Part shown: in pieces, positions 30,437-38,261 of the stretch
How the letters are laid out: the number at the start of each line of letters is the position of its first letter
How positions within the stretch are numbered: position 1 is the stretch's first letter
Source: Streptomyces sp. TSRI0281
Lineage (GTDB): Bacteria > Actinomycetota > Actinomycetes > Streptomycetales > Streptomycetaceae
NCBI RefSeq assembly: GCF_001905125.1
Contig: NZ_LWLE01000034.1
Span: forward strand, 408,791 to 472,790
Direction of reading: 5' to 3'
Length of the DNA stretch: 64,000 nucleotides
Notes under the pieces: generated by a model
Database searches by the model: none
Told to the model about the DNA's origin: nothing
The model's input: the letters and a program-made list of their open reading frames with translations, nothing else
Made by a program: the position numbers and the translations under genes

Positions 30437-30477
30437 CTGTGAGGCCGCGATCGAACCCCTCGGTCGCGGCCTCACAG
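30437..30477 (+). terminator. Strong terminator
   Basis: CTGTGAGGCCGCGA and TCGCGGCCTCACAG, perfect 14-bp stem across a 13-base loop, just after the stop at 30425. Confidence 0.85.
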
Positions 30478-30608
30478 GCGTTCTCAGCCGGTCACCACCG
30501 CCTGAACATCACCCCTCAAGCACGGCAAACGCGCCGGTCACAGGCCCTCCCAGCGGCACCCCGGACGTAGATTCCCCGCCCCTCTCCCTCCCCCCGGAAG
30601 GCATCCCC

Positions 30609-31547
30609 ATGGTCAGCATCGGGCAGATCGAGTTTCCCGGCTTCGCCCCGGAGGTCCCCGACCTCACCCGATACCGGTGGATCCTCGCCAACCTGTCCGG
30701 CGGCAAGGACAGTCAGGCGATGCTCGTCGAGCTGATGCGGCACGCCCGCGCGGCCGGCGTCGTGGACCGGATCGTCGTCGTCCACGCCGACCTCGGAGAC
30801 GCCGAGTGGGAGGGCACCGCCGAGCTGGCCGCCGAGCACGCCGCGGTCTACGGCCTGCGGTTCGAGGTCGTCGCCCGCACCGGGGCTGGGCTCATCGACC
30901 GGATCGAGGAGCGCGGCATGTTCCCGAGCGCCGACAACCGATGGTGCACGTCCGACTTCAAACGGGGCCCGGTCCGGCGCCTGATGACCCGCCTGGTCCG
31001 GGAAGCCGAAGCCGAAGGGCACCCGGGCCGGGTGCACATCCTGAACGTCATGGGCCTGCGCGCGGACGAGTCCCCGGCCCGCAGGCGGCTCCTCTCCTTC
31101 TCCCACGACAGCGCGTACACATGCCCCTGCTCGTACTGCGCCCCGCGCCGGGCCATCGCCGACGACCACGAAGCGCGCGGCCTGCCCGTCCCGAAGCACG
31201 CGAAGACCGGGTGGGGCGCGTCGAACACCCTGCGCCACGTCGACACCTGGTTGCCGGTTCACACCTGGTCGACCAGCGACGTATGGGCGGCCGTTCGCCC
31301 CTCCGGGTTGCGCATCCACCCCGCCTACCAGGACGGGATGCCCCGGCTCTCCTGCGTGTTCTGCGTCCTCGCGTCCCGGTCGGCGCTCGTCCGCGCCGCC
31401 CAGCTCCGGCCCGAACTGGCCGCCCGATACGCCGCCCTGGAGGAGAGGATCGGGCACCGCTTCAAGGCCGACCTGTCCATGGCGGAGATCATCGCGGAGG
31501 CCGAGGCGTCGCCCGCTATCGCCGCGGTCGCCTGCTGGCAGGGGTAG
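30609..31547 (+). CDS. PAPS-reductase-like PP-loop protein with Cys clusters
   Basis: 312 aa, ATG with CGGAAGG upstream. The PP-loop SGGKDSQAM (30-38) identifies the adenine-nucleotide alpha-hydrolase fold of the PAPS reductase/CysH group. Cysteines follow in CTSDFKRGP (~114), CPCSYC (~175) and LSCVFC (~249), enough for an Fe-S cluster or zinc site. Such proteins are common in actinophages and annotated as PAPS reductase, but true sulphate reduction is unlikely without partners. A role in thiolation of nucleic acid or nucleotide chemistry (as for DndC, which shares the fold) is possible but unsupported by neighbours: no dnd genes are seen. Confidence 0.7.
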   Translation: MVSIGQIEFPGFAPEVPDLTRYRWILANLSGGKDSQAMLVELMRHARAAGVVDRIVVVHADLGDAEWEGTAELAAEHAAVYGLRFEVVARTGAGLIDRIEERGMFPSADNRWCTSDFKRGPVRRLMTRLVREAEAEGHPGRVHILNVMGLRADESPARRRLLSFSHDSAYTCPCSYCAPRRAIADDHEARGLPVPKHAKTGWGASNTLRHVDTWLPVHTWSTSDVWAAVRPSGLRIHPAYQDGMPRLSCVFCVLASRSALVRAAQLRPELAARYAALEERIGHRFKADLSMAEIIAEAEASPAIAAVACWQG

Positions 31548-31560
31548 GTCATCTCCCTCA

Positions 31561-31606
31561 CCGCGCGTAGTCCCCGTCGGCGTGACCCGACGGGGACTAC
31601 GCGCGG
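31561..31606. terminator. Bidirectional terminator
   Basis: CCGCGCGTAGTCCCCGTCGG with its exact complement CCGACGGGGACTACGCGCGG, about 20-bp perfect stem, between convergent genes. The longest hairpin noticed in the window. Confidence 0.9.
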
Positions 31607-31816
31607 TCAGGCGAGCCCGGCGCGGACCGCCAGCACCATCAGCACGAACGCGATGTAGAGCGTCATCGAGGCGAGGAATGCCTTGAACCCGCGGCGGCAC
31701 CGGTCCGACCAGTGGTTCGCGGAGGCGTCGGGGAGCGCGGCGGCGACCCCGCCGGCGACGACCGAGAGCAGCACGCCGACGGCGCAAACCAGAACCACGA
31801 GGGACCAAACGGCCAT
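31607..31816 (-). CDS. Small two-helix membrane protein
   Basis: 69 aa: VWSLVVLVCAVGVLLSVVAG, a charged loop (NHWSDRCRRGFKAF) and a second helix (SMTLYIAFVLMVLAVRAGLA). Its stop abuts the bidirectional terminator, which supports a real minus-strand transcript. Divergent from the PadR cassette. Function unknown. Confidence 0.55.
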   Translation of the reverse strand: MAVWSLVVLVCAVGVLLSVVAGGVAAALPDASANHWSDRCRRGFKAFLASMTLYIAFVLMVLAVRAGLA

Positions 31817-31960
31817 GACCTACCCAATCCCGGCAGAGGCCGTCACCACCCTGGCGACGCGCCGACCCACCGTGGCGCATAGTCTTACTACTCATAGGGG
31901 ACTGTGTCTATCTCGACATAGGGGTAGGGCCTTCTTCGTATAGCTATGTAGAGTTGCGGT
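31817..31960. promoter_or_regulatory. AT-richer divergent control region of the PadR cassette
   Basis: Contains CTAT CTCGAC ATAG and the palindrome ATAGCTAT, plus several CATAG words, in DNA much less GC-rich than its surroundings. It separates the minus-strand membrane gene from padR-like 31961. Likely PadR operator and promoters; exact -10/-35 not assigned. Confidence 0.45.
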
Positions 31961-32290
31961 ATGGGTGAACCGAGGATGACGATGCCCACTCGGGCCGTTC
32001 TCGCGGCGTTTATGGCGAGACCGGCGGACGAGCACTACGGGCTGGAAGTGAGCGAGGCCGCAGGGCTGGCCCCGGGGTCCATCTATCCGATCCTGATCCG
32101 GCTGGAGCGATGCGGGTGGTTGGAGAGCCGCTGGGAAGACATCGACAAGCACGCCGAGGGGCGGCCGGCGCGCCGCTACTACCGGCTGAGCGAAAAGGGT
32201 GCGCAGGCTGTGCCGCTGGCGCTCGACAAGGCGAAGGGTCGCAGGCGTTCGGGCGGCGCAACCCTCCGGCCCGAGGGCGGGCTCACGTGA
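31961..32290 (+). CDS. PadR-family transcriptional regulator
   Basis: 109 aa. PadR winged-helix features: PTRAVLAAFMARPADEHYGL, EAAGLAPGSIYPILIRLERC, GWLESRWE, then the wing GRPARRYYRLSEKG. PadR proteins are usually ligand- or stress-responsive repressors of their own operon. The GTGA overlap with the next gene makes a two-gene cassette of a kind common in Streptomyces. The region is visibly less GC-rich than the rest, which hints at acquisition as a separate module. Confidence 0.8.
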   Translation: MGEPRMTMPTRAVLAAFMARPADEHYGLEVSEAAGLAPGSIYPILIRLERCGWLESRWEDIDKHAEGRPARRYYRLSEKGAQAVPLALDKAKGRRRSGGATLRPEGGLT

Positions 32291-32859
32291 ACGCAACTCA
32301 CGCCGGGTACAAGCTCCTCGGTTATCGAATGCGCTGTAGCCCGCGCCGCCGCCATCGTCGACCCATGACTGTCGTGGGCATCGTTGAGCACGCGGCGAGA
32401 CAGAAGAAGGACATTGCGAAAGGCCCGTCCGCGCAGTTGATCTTCGCTTACTTTGATGAGGCATTAAATGGTGCGGCGAAGCGCCACGGTCGGCGGCCCA
32501 CGGCCGCCGAGGCCTGCGCTGAGCTCCGCCGGAACTCCCGTATGCGCGGACTCAGCTCTGCGGGCTTCGAGTGGCTCGTGAAATGCAGGTTGCTCGACAG
32601 CGCCGAAGAGATGCGCGCGGCGGATCAGCGGCGTTCCGTGGAGCTTCGGGCCCATCGAGTCGCGCGGCGATATGTCAACCTTTCGCTCTGCTTCCTGCCT
32701 AGGGGGGAGCGGGAGCGCTACCGCCAGGAATGGGGGGCGGAGATGGCGACTCTGGCGCCGGTGGAGGCTGACCGGTTTGCTCGTGAGGTGCTGCGCATGG
32801 CCGTCAAATCCGGAACGTCTCTCCGCCTTCGCGAGCTTTTCGGCAAGCTGGTGACCTAG
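32287..32859 (+). CDS. PadR-partner protein
   Basis: 190 aa, GTG in overlap with the PadR stop; ATG 32365 (MTVVGIVEHAARQKKDIAKG) is an alternative start. The C-terminal half (CFLPRGERERYRQEWGAEMA...FAREVLRMAVKSG) resembles the short 'RYxxEWxxEL' proteins that accompany PadR regulators in actinobacteria, whose function is not established. Codon use at 32370-32480 (TTGATCTTCGCTTACTTTGA) is AT-richer than phage genes nearby. Confidence 0.5.
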   Translation: MNATHAGYKLLGYRMRCSPRRRHRRPMTVVGIVEHAARQKKDIAKGPSAQLIFAYFDEALNGAAKRHGRRPTAAEACAELRRNSRMRGLSSAGFEWLVKCRLLDSAEEMRAADQRRSVELRAHRVARRYVNLSLCFLPRGERERYRQEWGAEMATLAPVEADRFAREVLRMAVKSGTSLRLRELFGKLVT

Positions 32860-32941
32860 CTCTTCAATTCCATTACGGAGTGTTGCTGTAGAGTGCGTTG
32901 CGTGACCGGCTGCTCCAGCACAGCGGCGTAGCCGGACGCAG

Positions 32942-33015
32942 GCGTCAGTAGCGCAAACGCAGCGCGCCCACCTTCCGGGTGGGAGGTCCTGGTTCAAATC
33001 CGGGCTGACGCTCCA
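32942..33015 (+). tRNA. tRNA-Gly (anticodon TCC), atypical D-loop, encoded CCA
   Basis: Folds by eye: acceptor GCGTCAG / CTGACGC (7 bp), D-arm GCGC AAACGCA GCGC, anticodon arm CCCAC CTTCCGG GTGGG (anticodon TCC), 4-base variable loop, T-arm CCTGG TTCAAAT CCGGG (one G-T pair), discriminator T, then CCA. Total 74 bases. The D-loop lacks the usual GG and the variable loop is one base short, so it is divergent. TCC reads the GGA glycine codon, which is rare in this very GC-rich genome. A TAGAGT -10-like box lies about 50 bases upstream and a strong terminator directly follows, so it is an independent transcript. Confidence 0.75.
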
Positions 33016-33019
33016 CCAT

Positions 33020-33056
33020 GAAGCCCCCGCACGGCCCGACGGCCGGCGGGGGCTTC
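33020..33056 (+). terminator. Terminator after the tRNA
   Basis: GAAGCCCCCGC and GCGGGGGCTTC, perfect 11-bp stem immediately after the tRNA CCA. Confidence 0.85.
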
Positions 33057-33166
33057 GCCGTTCCCGGGCCCTGGCCTGCGACAACGCCCCGCGACGGACA
33101 GGTCACCTTGGGCTACTATCCCCGCCCGTCCGACCCCGGCCCACAAACCCCCTGGGAGCCGCCGCG

Positions 33167-34576
33167 ATGTTCCATGGCTCGATCCCCTCCGATATGTGCC
33201 GCATCGTCAGAGAACACGTCTCGCTGTGGACGGACGTGACCGACGTCTACAACGTGTGCTGCGGCAACTTCACCGTAGAGAAGACCCTCGCGTCGGTGGG
33301 GAAGAAGCTCCACTCCTGCGACGTGCTGATGTACTCGACCGCGATCGGTCGGTACCTCGCCGGCGACCCCATGCCTCTCGTCCTCACGGAACCGGCCCTG
33401 GCCGAGTTCCCGTGGATCACCGAGGAGCACACCACCCCGGAGAAGCAGCTCGCGACGATGCTGCTGTGCACACGGCTTGCCCCGCTGATGGGGAAGAAGT
33501 CGAACCCGTACTGGGACAAAATGCGCCGGGCGTACGAGCAGCAGTGGCCCGACCTCCACGCGAAGACCATGACGAAGATCCTCGCCGCCGCAGAAGTCCT
33601 CAAGCTGGAGTCGTACGCCTGCGAGGACGCCCTGACGTGGGTCGACACGATCCCCGACGGTGCCGGCGTCGTCTCATACCCGCCGTTCCACGGTGCCGGT
33701 GCCGCGTTCGTCCGCGACTTCGCGAAGCTGGAGGAGATGTTCGAGTGGACTCCCCCCGAGTTCACGATCATGGAGGACGCGGAGCTTGAGTACCTGATCA
33801 ACCGAATCACGGACCGGGAGCACTGGCTCCTCGGCACCAACGAAGAGGTCCCGGAACTGTCCGAGTTCCTCCGGGGGCGGACGCGGACGACGAACCGCGG
33901 CATCCCGATCTACGTGTACGCGAACTCCGGGCCGATGCGCCTGGTCGAACCGCGGCAGCGCACCGAGCCGTGGCCCGGTCCGCACCTCGCGGACGAGGAG
34001 ATCGGCAGCGACATCACCCTGGCCGTCCTCACCGGAGGGCAGTTCGCGGCGCTCCGCTCGGCGTACATGAACGCCAACATCCGCCCCGGCAGTGAGAGCT
34101 TGGGCGTCGCTGTCCTCGTCGACCAGAAGCTCGTCGGCGTCTTCGCGTACTCGTGGGCGCCGACCCTGGGGAACTGGGGGGCGCACCTGCCGCAGCAGCC
34201 CACCGTCTACATGCTGTCCGACTTCCCGGTCAGCACCAGCCGGTACGCGAAGCTGTCGAAGCTCATCGTCATGGCCGCGATCAGTCGCGAGGCGCAGCTC
34301 CTCACCTGGCGGTACGGGCACCGCCGCTACCAGTCCCTCGCCACCACGGCGTTCACGAAGCGCCCCGTGTCGATGAAGTACCGCGGCGTGCTCCGCCTCC
34401 TCAAGCGTGATCAGAAGGACGTTCTCAAGGAGGACTGGGCGAAGGGCATCGACCCCACGGATTCGTACTACGCCCAGCAGTACCAGCTCCAGTACGGGGC
34501 CCCGTTTTCCGGCAGGCCGCTCGCTGACGTGCTCCGCGAGTGGAAGAAGCGCTACGGCAAGGACGTGAAAAAGTGA
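33167..34576 (+). CDS. Putative DNA-modifying fusion: methyltransferase-like plus Mom/GNAT-like
   Basis: 469 aa. The N-terminal part has VYNVCCGNFTVEKTL (~28-42), reminiscent of a SAM-binding loop, and VVSYPPFHG (~166), a possible motif IV; similar phage proteins are annotated as antirestriction adenine methyltransferases. From ~285 the sequence (FAALRSAYMNANIRPGSESL, LVGVFAYS, YMLSDFPVSTSRYAKLSKLI) looks like a GNAT-fold domain of the phage Mu Mom kind, which modifies adenine to escape restriction. The next gene encodes a ParB-like protein, and this pair commonly precedes terminase in actinophages. Both domain calls are by eye; a single larger fold is possible. The stop overlaps the next start. 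Confidence 0.5.
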   Translation: MFHGSIPSDMCRIVREHVSLWTDVTDVYNVCCGNFTVEKTLASVGKKLHSCDVLMYSTAIGRYLAGDPMPLVLTEPALAEFPWITEEHTTPEKQLATMLLCTRLAPLMGKKSNPYWDKMRRAYEQQWPDLHAKTMTKILAAAEVLKLESYACEDALTWVDTIPDGAGVVSYPPFHGAGAAFVRDFAKLEEMFEWTPPEFTIMEDAELEYLINRITDREHWLLGTNEEVPELSEFLRGRTRTTNRGIPIYVYANSGPMRLVEPRQRTEPWPGPHLADEEIGSDITLAVLTGGQFAALRSAYMNANIRPGSESLGVAVLVDQKLVGVFAYSWAPTLGNWGAHLPQQPTVYMLSDFPVSTSRYAKLSKLIVMAAISREAQLLTWRYGHRRYQSLATTAFTKRPVSMKYRGVLRLLKRDQKDVLKEDWAKGIDPTDSYYAQQYQLQYGAPFSGRPLADVLREWKKRYGKDVKK

Positions 34577-35472
34577 AGATCGACATCCAGACCGGCGACC
34601 CCCGTACCCTCAAGCTCCTCGACCTCAACGCGCGGTTCATGCGCCACGAGCAGTACCAGCAGCTCGTCTCGAACCTCCGCCGCGACGAAGCCCTCACGTC
34701 GACCCCGTTCGTCTGGCACGACGTGGAGACCGGCGACCGCATCGTCCTGTCCGGGAACCACCGCACCAAGGCCGCGATGGAGGCCGGGATCGAGGAGATC
34801 ACCTGGCTGGAGACCAGCGACCCGCTCACCGGGTCCCAGCGCCTCGCGATCCAGCTGTCCCACAACAGCATCGCAGGGGAGGACGACCCGGCGATCCTCA
34901 AGACCCTGTACGAGCAGATCGACGACCTCGACCTCCGCCAGTACGCCGGCCTTGACGACGCCACCCTGGAACTCCTCGCCGAACTCGACAGCCCCAGCCT
35001 CGGCGAAGCCAACCTCACCTTCCAGACGCTGGCGATCGTGTTCCTCCCCGACGACCTCAAGGACGCCCAGGAGGTCATCAAGGACGCCCTCGCCCTCTCC
35101 GCCTCCGCCGACGCTGCATGGGTCGCCCAGCTCCGCCAGTACGACCAGACCATGGCCGCACTCGACCTCGCGTCCAAGAGCTACGACGTCACGAACGTCG
35201 CCACCGCCCTCGGCGTCATCCTCAAGGCGTTCACCGACAACGCCGCCCAGCTCACCGACGGCTGGCTCGACAAGGACACGGGCGAACCGCGCCACCACGG
35301 CATGGCCCCCCTCCTCACCCTCTTCCACACCGAGGCCATCCCCACCAAGGCCGCCGCCGTCGTAGAACGCGCCCTCCAACAGGCCGTCGCCAGGGGAGAC
35401 GTCCCCTCCGAGCACCGCCACCGAATGCTGGAGCACTGGGCCCGCACCTACCTCGACACCCCCGCCGCGTAG
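34573..35472 (+). CDS. ParB-like nuclease-domain protein
   Basis: 299 aa from GTG 34573, overlapping the previous stop. N-terminal ParB-like domain: VKIDIQTGDPRTLKLLDLNA, QYQQLVSNLRRDEALTSTPF, VLSGNHRTKAAMEAGIEEIT with the conserved (S)GNHR box, and a QLSHNSIAGEDDP stretch. The rest is helical. Phage ParB-like proteins next to terminase are thought to act with DNA modification or packaging rather than partition. Distinct from the partition ParB at 19295. Confidence 0.7.
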   Translation: MKIDIQTGDPRTLKLLDLNARFMRHEQYQQLVSNLRRDEALTSTPFVWHDVETGDRIVLSGNHRTKAAMEAGIEEITWLETSDPLTGSQRLAIQLSHNSIAGEDDPAILKTLYEQIDDLDLRQYAGLDDATLELLAELDSPSLGEANLTFQTLAIVFLPDDLKDAQEVIKDALALSASADAAWVAQLRQYDQTMAALDLASKSYDVTNVATALGVILKAFTDNAAQLTDGWLDKDTGEPRHHGMAPLLTLFHTEAIPTKAAAVVERALQQAVARGDVPSEHRHRMLEHWARTYLDTPAA

Positions 35473-35499
35473 CAACCCGGCACGTAGGGACCCCAACCC

Positions 35500-36141
35500 A
35501 TGACGAACATCAAACCGATCAACCTCGCCCACGCCCTCGACCCCTGGGAACGCCAGCCCAAGGAGTCCCCCAAGCGCTACACACAGTTCTGCGACTACCG
35601 CGACCAGGGCCGCAAACGCACCCTGGCACGGTCTGCCGAGAGTCTGGCACTGGCCCCTGGCTACGTGCGCGAAGTTGCGGCGGCCTTCAAGTGGCGGGAC
35701 AGGGTCGAGGCGTACGACCGGCAACAGGACCGGGAGTACGACGCGCTGTGGGTCGAGGAGCGGCGGAAAGCGGCCGAGCACGACGCGAAAATCCTCGGTG
35801 CGGCGGTGGGGAAGCTGGCCCAGCGGCTCGGCTCGCTGGACGCGAACAGTCTGACCAACGGTGACTTCATCAAGCTGATGGACGTGGCGATGCGGCATCG
35901 GCGTGCCCTGTTCGGGGACCCGGCGGCGACGATCGCGATCACCGGCCAGGGCGGAGGCCCGTTGGCGGTGCACCTGACGGAGTTCGCCGAGATGCCGCCG
36001 GAGCAGCGGCGGGTGAGGCTCGCTCACCTGACTGCGTCGGTCGACCGACGCCTGAGGGCGGTCAACGGGGAGGATGACGAAGACGAATACCTCGACGACT
36101 CGGGCCACGACGACGGTGAGGAAGGAGGCGACGGCTCATGA
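35500..36141 (+). CDS. terS: Terminase small subunit
   Basis: 213 aa. N-terminal HTH region GRKRTLARSAESLALAPGYV, followed by REVAAAFKWRDRVEAYDRQ, is the pattern of actinophage small terminases that recognise the packaging site. The helical middle suits oligomerisation; the acidic tail (GEDDEDEYLDDSGHDDGEEG) would contact the large subunit. Coupled to terL (ATGA), which supports the assignment. It binds DNA and loads the motor. Confidence 0.75.
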   Translation: MTNIKPINLAHALDPWERQPKESPKRYTQFCDYRDQGRKRTLARSAESLALAPGYVREVAAAFKWRDRVEAYDRQQDREYDALWVEERRKAAEHDAKILGAAVGKLAQRLGSLDANSLTNGDFIKLMDVAMRHRRALFGDPAATIAITGQGGGPLAVHLTEFAEMPPEQRRVRLAHLTASVDRRLRAVNGEDDEDEYLDDSGHDDGEEGGDGS

Positions 36142-37724
36142 CGGCCAGCCCGTTCGTCGACGAGCTGGAGCACCTGGACGACGTCGCGGTGTACGCGCGG
36201 CTCCAGGCTGCGCAGCGGGCGGTCGGGCAGGACCTCGTCCGGGACCCGGTCACTCTGGCCCGGGGGCTGGATGCGACGTACCGGACGCGCCCGCACCTGA
36301 CCGTCATCAGCGAGGCACTGGTGGGGCTGGAGCGGGGTGACTACAACCGGCTGATGATCTTCACCCCGTCGCAGGTGGGGAAGTCGACGACGGTTGCGGA
36401 GTGGTTCCCGTTCTGGTGGCTGTGCCTCCACGGTGAGGACAGGGTGGCTGTCACCTCGTACTCGGATGACCTGGCGCTCAGGCGGGGAAAGATGATCCGC
36501 CGGTACATCGCCGAGCACGGCAGCGAGTACGGGTTGGACATCCTTGCGGGGTCGGGGGCGGCTCACGACTACGAACTGACGGCCGGTGGCGGTGTCCGCT
36601 CGGTGTCGATCGGGTCCGGCCTGACCGGGTTCGACGTGAACGTCCTGGTCGTCGACGACCCGCACAAGGACCGGGCTGATGCGGAGTCGCCGGCGTCACG
36701 GCAGCAGGTCCACGACTGGTGGTCGTCGGCGGCGACAAAGCGCCTCCAGCCGGACCGGAACGCCGTGGTGGGCATCCAGACGCGTTGGCATCCCGACGAC
36801 TGGGCCGGACGCCGCCTCCAGGACGAGGGGCGGCTGGAGGAGGGCGGGCGGTGGAAGGTGGTCCATCTCCCCGCCATCGCGAACCCGTCGAAGTTCGGGC
36901 CGGACCCGCTCGGCCGAGAGGACGGTGACCCGCTGCCACACCCCAAGATCCCGACGAGGAACCGGCGGAAGCTGCTGGCGTGGTGGGCGGAGGTCAAGGC
37001 GACGTCGGACGTGAGGGACTGGCACGCCATGGCGCAGGGCGACCCGCAGCCGTCCGAAGGGGCGCTGGTGTCGAGGGATCTGCTGCGGATGATCCGCGAC
37101 CCCGGCCTGTCCGTCGTACCGCAGAAGGTCGCCGTCGCGGTCGACCCGTCCGGTGGCGGCCGCGATACCGCAGGTGTGGTCGGGGGGTTCCTCGGTGACG
37201 ACAAGCGGGTGTGGATCACCCACGACAGGTCTGCGGCGATGTCGTCGGCGGAGTGGTCCACCGCGGCCTGTCTCCTCGCGCACGAGACGAACGCCTCGGT
37301 GATCTACGTCGAGTGGAACTTTGGCCGGGACATGGCCGTCCTCGCCCTCCAGACGTCCTGGGACACCCTCCAGCGGGACGGGGTGATCCCGAACAACGTG
37401 CTGATGCCGCTGATCGATCCGGTGAGGGCAAAGCAGGGGAAGTTGTTGCGCGCGGCGCCGGTGGCCCAGCAGATGGTCCAGGACCGGGTCCGGTTGCGCG
37501 GCGCGTTCACGGATCTCGAAAACGAGTGGGCGACGTGGCAGGACACCGACCCGGACAGTCCGGGCCGGATCGACGCCTCGGTGATCCTCGTGTACGGACT
37601 GATCCCCGAAGCGAACAAGGGCGCGATCGTCCATGCGCCGAAGCCGACGGCACCGACCACAGGTAGCCTCGGCCGCCCGTCGTCGCAGGCGGCCGGCCTG
37701 TACGGGCGGCGGATCGGGAAATAG
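36138..37724 (+). CDS. terL: Terminase large subunit
   Basis: 528 aa. ATPase: Walker A TPSQVGKST (76-84), Walker B VNVLVVDDPH (167-176). Nuclease (RNase H fold): VAVAVDPSGGG (~332) and RIDASVILVY (~476) supply acidic metal ligands. Length and motif order are standard for headful or cos packaging motors. It cuts and pumps phage DNA into the prohead formed by the portal and capsid encoded downstream. Its clear integrity shows that this element can, in principle, package DNA. Confidence 0.92.
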   Translation: MTASPFVDELEHLDDVAVYARLQAAQRAVGQDLVRDPVTLARGLDATYRTRPHLTVISEALVGLERGDYNRLMIFTPSQVGKSTTVAEWFPFWWLCLHGEDRVAVTSYSDDLALRRGKMIRRYIAEHGSEYGLDILAGSGAAHDYELTAGGGVRSVSIGSGLTGFDVNVLVVDDPHKDRADAESPASRQQVHDWWSSAATKRLQPDRNAVVGIQTRWHPDDWAGRRLQDEGRLEEGGRWKVVHLPAIANPSKFGPDPLGREDGDPLPHPKIPTRNRRKLLAWWAEVKATSDVRDWHAMAQGDPQPSEGALVSRDLLRMIRDPGLSVVPQKVAVAVDPSGGGRDTAGVVGGFLGDDKRVWITHDRSAAMSSAEWSTAACLLAHETNASVIYVEWNFGRDMAVLALQTSWDTLQRDGVIPNNVLMPLIDPVRAKQGKLLRAAPVAQQMVQDRVRLRGAFTDLENEWATWQDTDPDSPGRIDASVILVYGLIPEANKGAIVHAPKPTAPTTGSLGRPSSQAAGLYGRRIGK

Positions 37725-37725
37725 G

Positions 37726-37893
37726 TCAGCTGCCGAGGACGGCGCACGGCACGAACAACTTGCCGCCGCCCGCGCACCGGTCGTCTTCGGGGTGGCGGAA
37801 CAGGATGTGCATGCCGTCGTCGTCCTCGTGCACGGTGGCCACGAGGCCGGTGTCCGAGGTACGGAGGGCGGCGAGTAGCTCGTCACGGTTCAC
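37726..37893 (-). CDS. 55-aa protein
   Basis: Too short for usual gene calls. From GTG 37893: MNRDELLAALRTSDTGLVAT, then VHEDDDGMHILFRHPEDDRC and AGGGKLFVPCAVLGS. It has balanced composition, a helix followed by strands, and two Cys that might pair. AGGA lies upstream and the stop ends two bases after the terL stop (convergent). Function unknown. Confidence 0.55.
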   Translation of the reverse strand: MNRDELLAALRTSDTGLVATVHEDDDGMHILFRHPEDDRCAGGGKLFVPCAVLGS

Positions 37894-38261
37894 GGGCCGA
37901 TCCTAAGCGGGGGATAACCGAGGTACGCGTCAAAGGGTTGAAGCCCTGATCCGCTCGGATCTACGTGGGCGACGTGCATATCGCCCCAGGAAGCGGGCCA
38001 GCATCGGCCTCTGGCTGCCTCAAGTGACCCGAGGGCGTATATGGCGTGAACCTGCCCCGTGCAGCCCTTGAGTGGCTACCGTGGACAGATACGGCTAGAC
38101 GCGTACTGCCGATCACCGCCGCCCCGGCGCCCACGCCGCACGGGACACAGTCGGTCAAGGTCTCTCGGGGCCCGCGAGTTCAGCAACTGCTCTGTCCTGG
38201 ATCGGCCCCGACGTACATACGGCCGGCGGGAGCGTGGGAGACCGCTGAGTCTGGAGTACGC
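37894..38261. other. Intergenic region without a convincing gene
   Basis: 368 bases between the minus-strand 55-aa gene and the gene at 38262. An open frame from 38046 crosses it but lacks a ribosome-binding site. It contains ATCCGCTCGGAT and a TTGAGT...TAGAC stretch (about 38068-38100) that could be a weak promoter. No clear terminator. Confidence 0.5.

Noticed and set aside
30609..31547. DndC of a phosphorothioation system
   Set aside because: Only the PP-loop fold is shared; no dndA, B, D or E genes nearby and length is short.
37930..38010. Possible second tRNA around GATCCGCTCGGATC
   Set aside because: No acceptor or T-arm can be paired around it.
38046..38261. N-terminal extension of the 38262 gene
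   Set aside because: No ribosome-binding site at 38046, atypical composition, and a good site right before ATG 38262.
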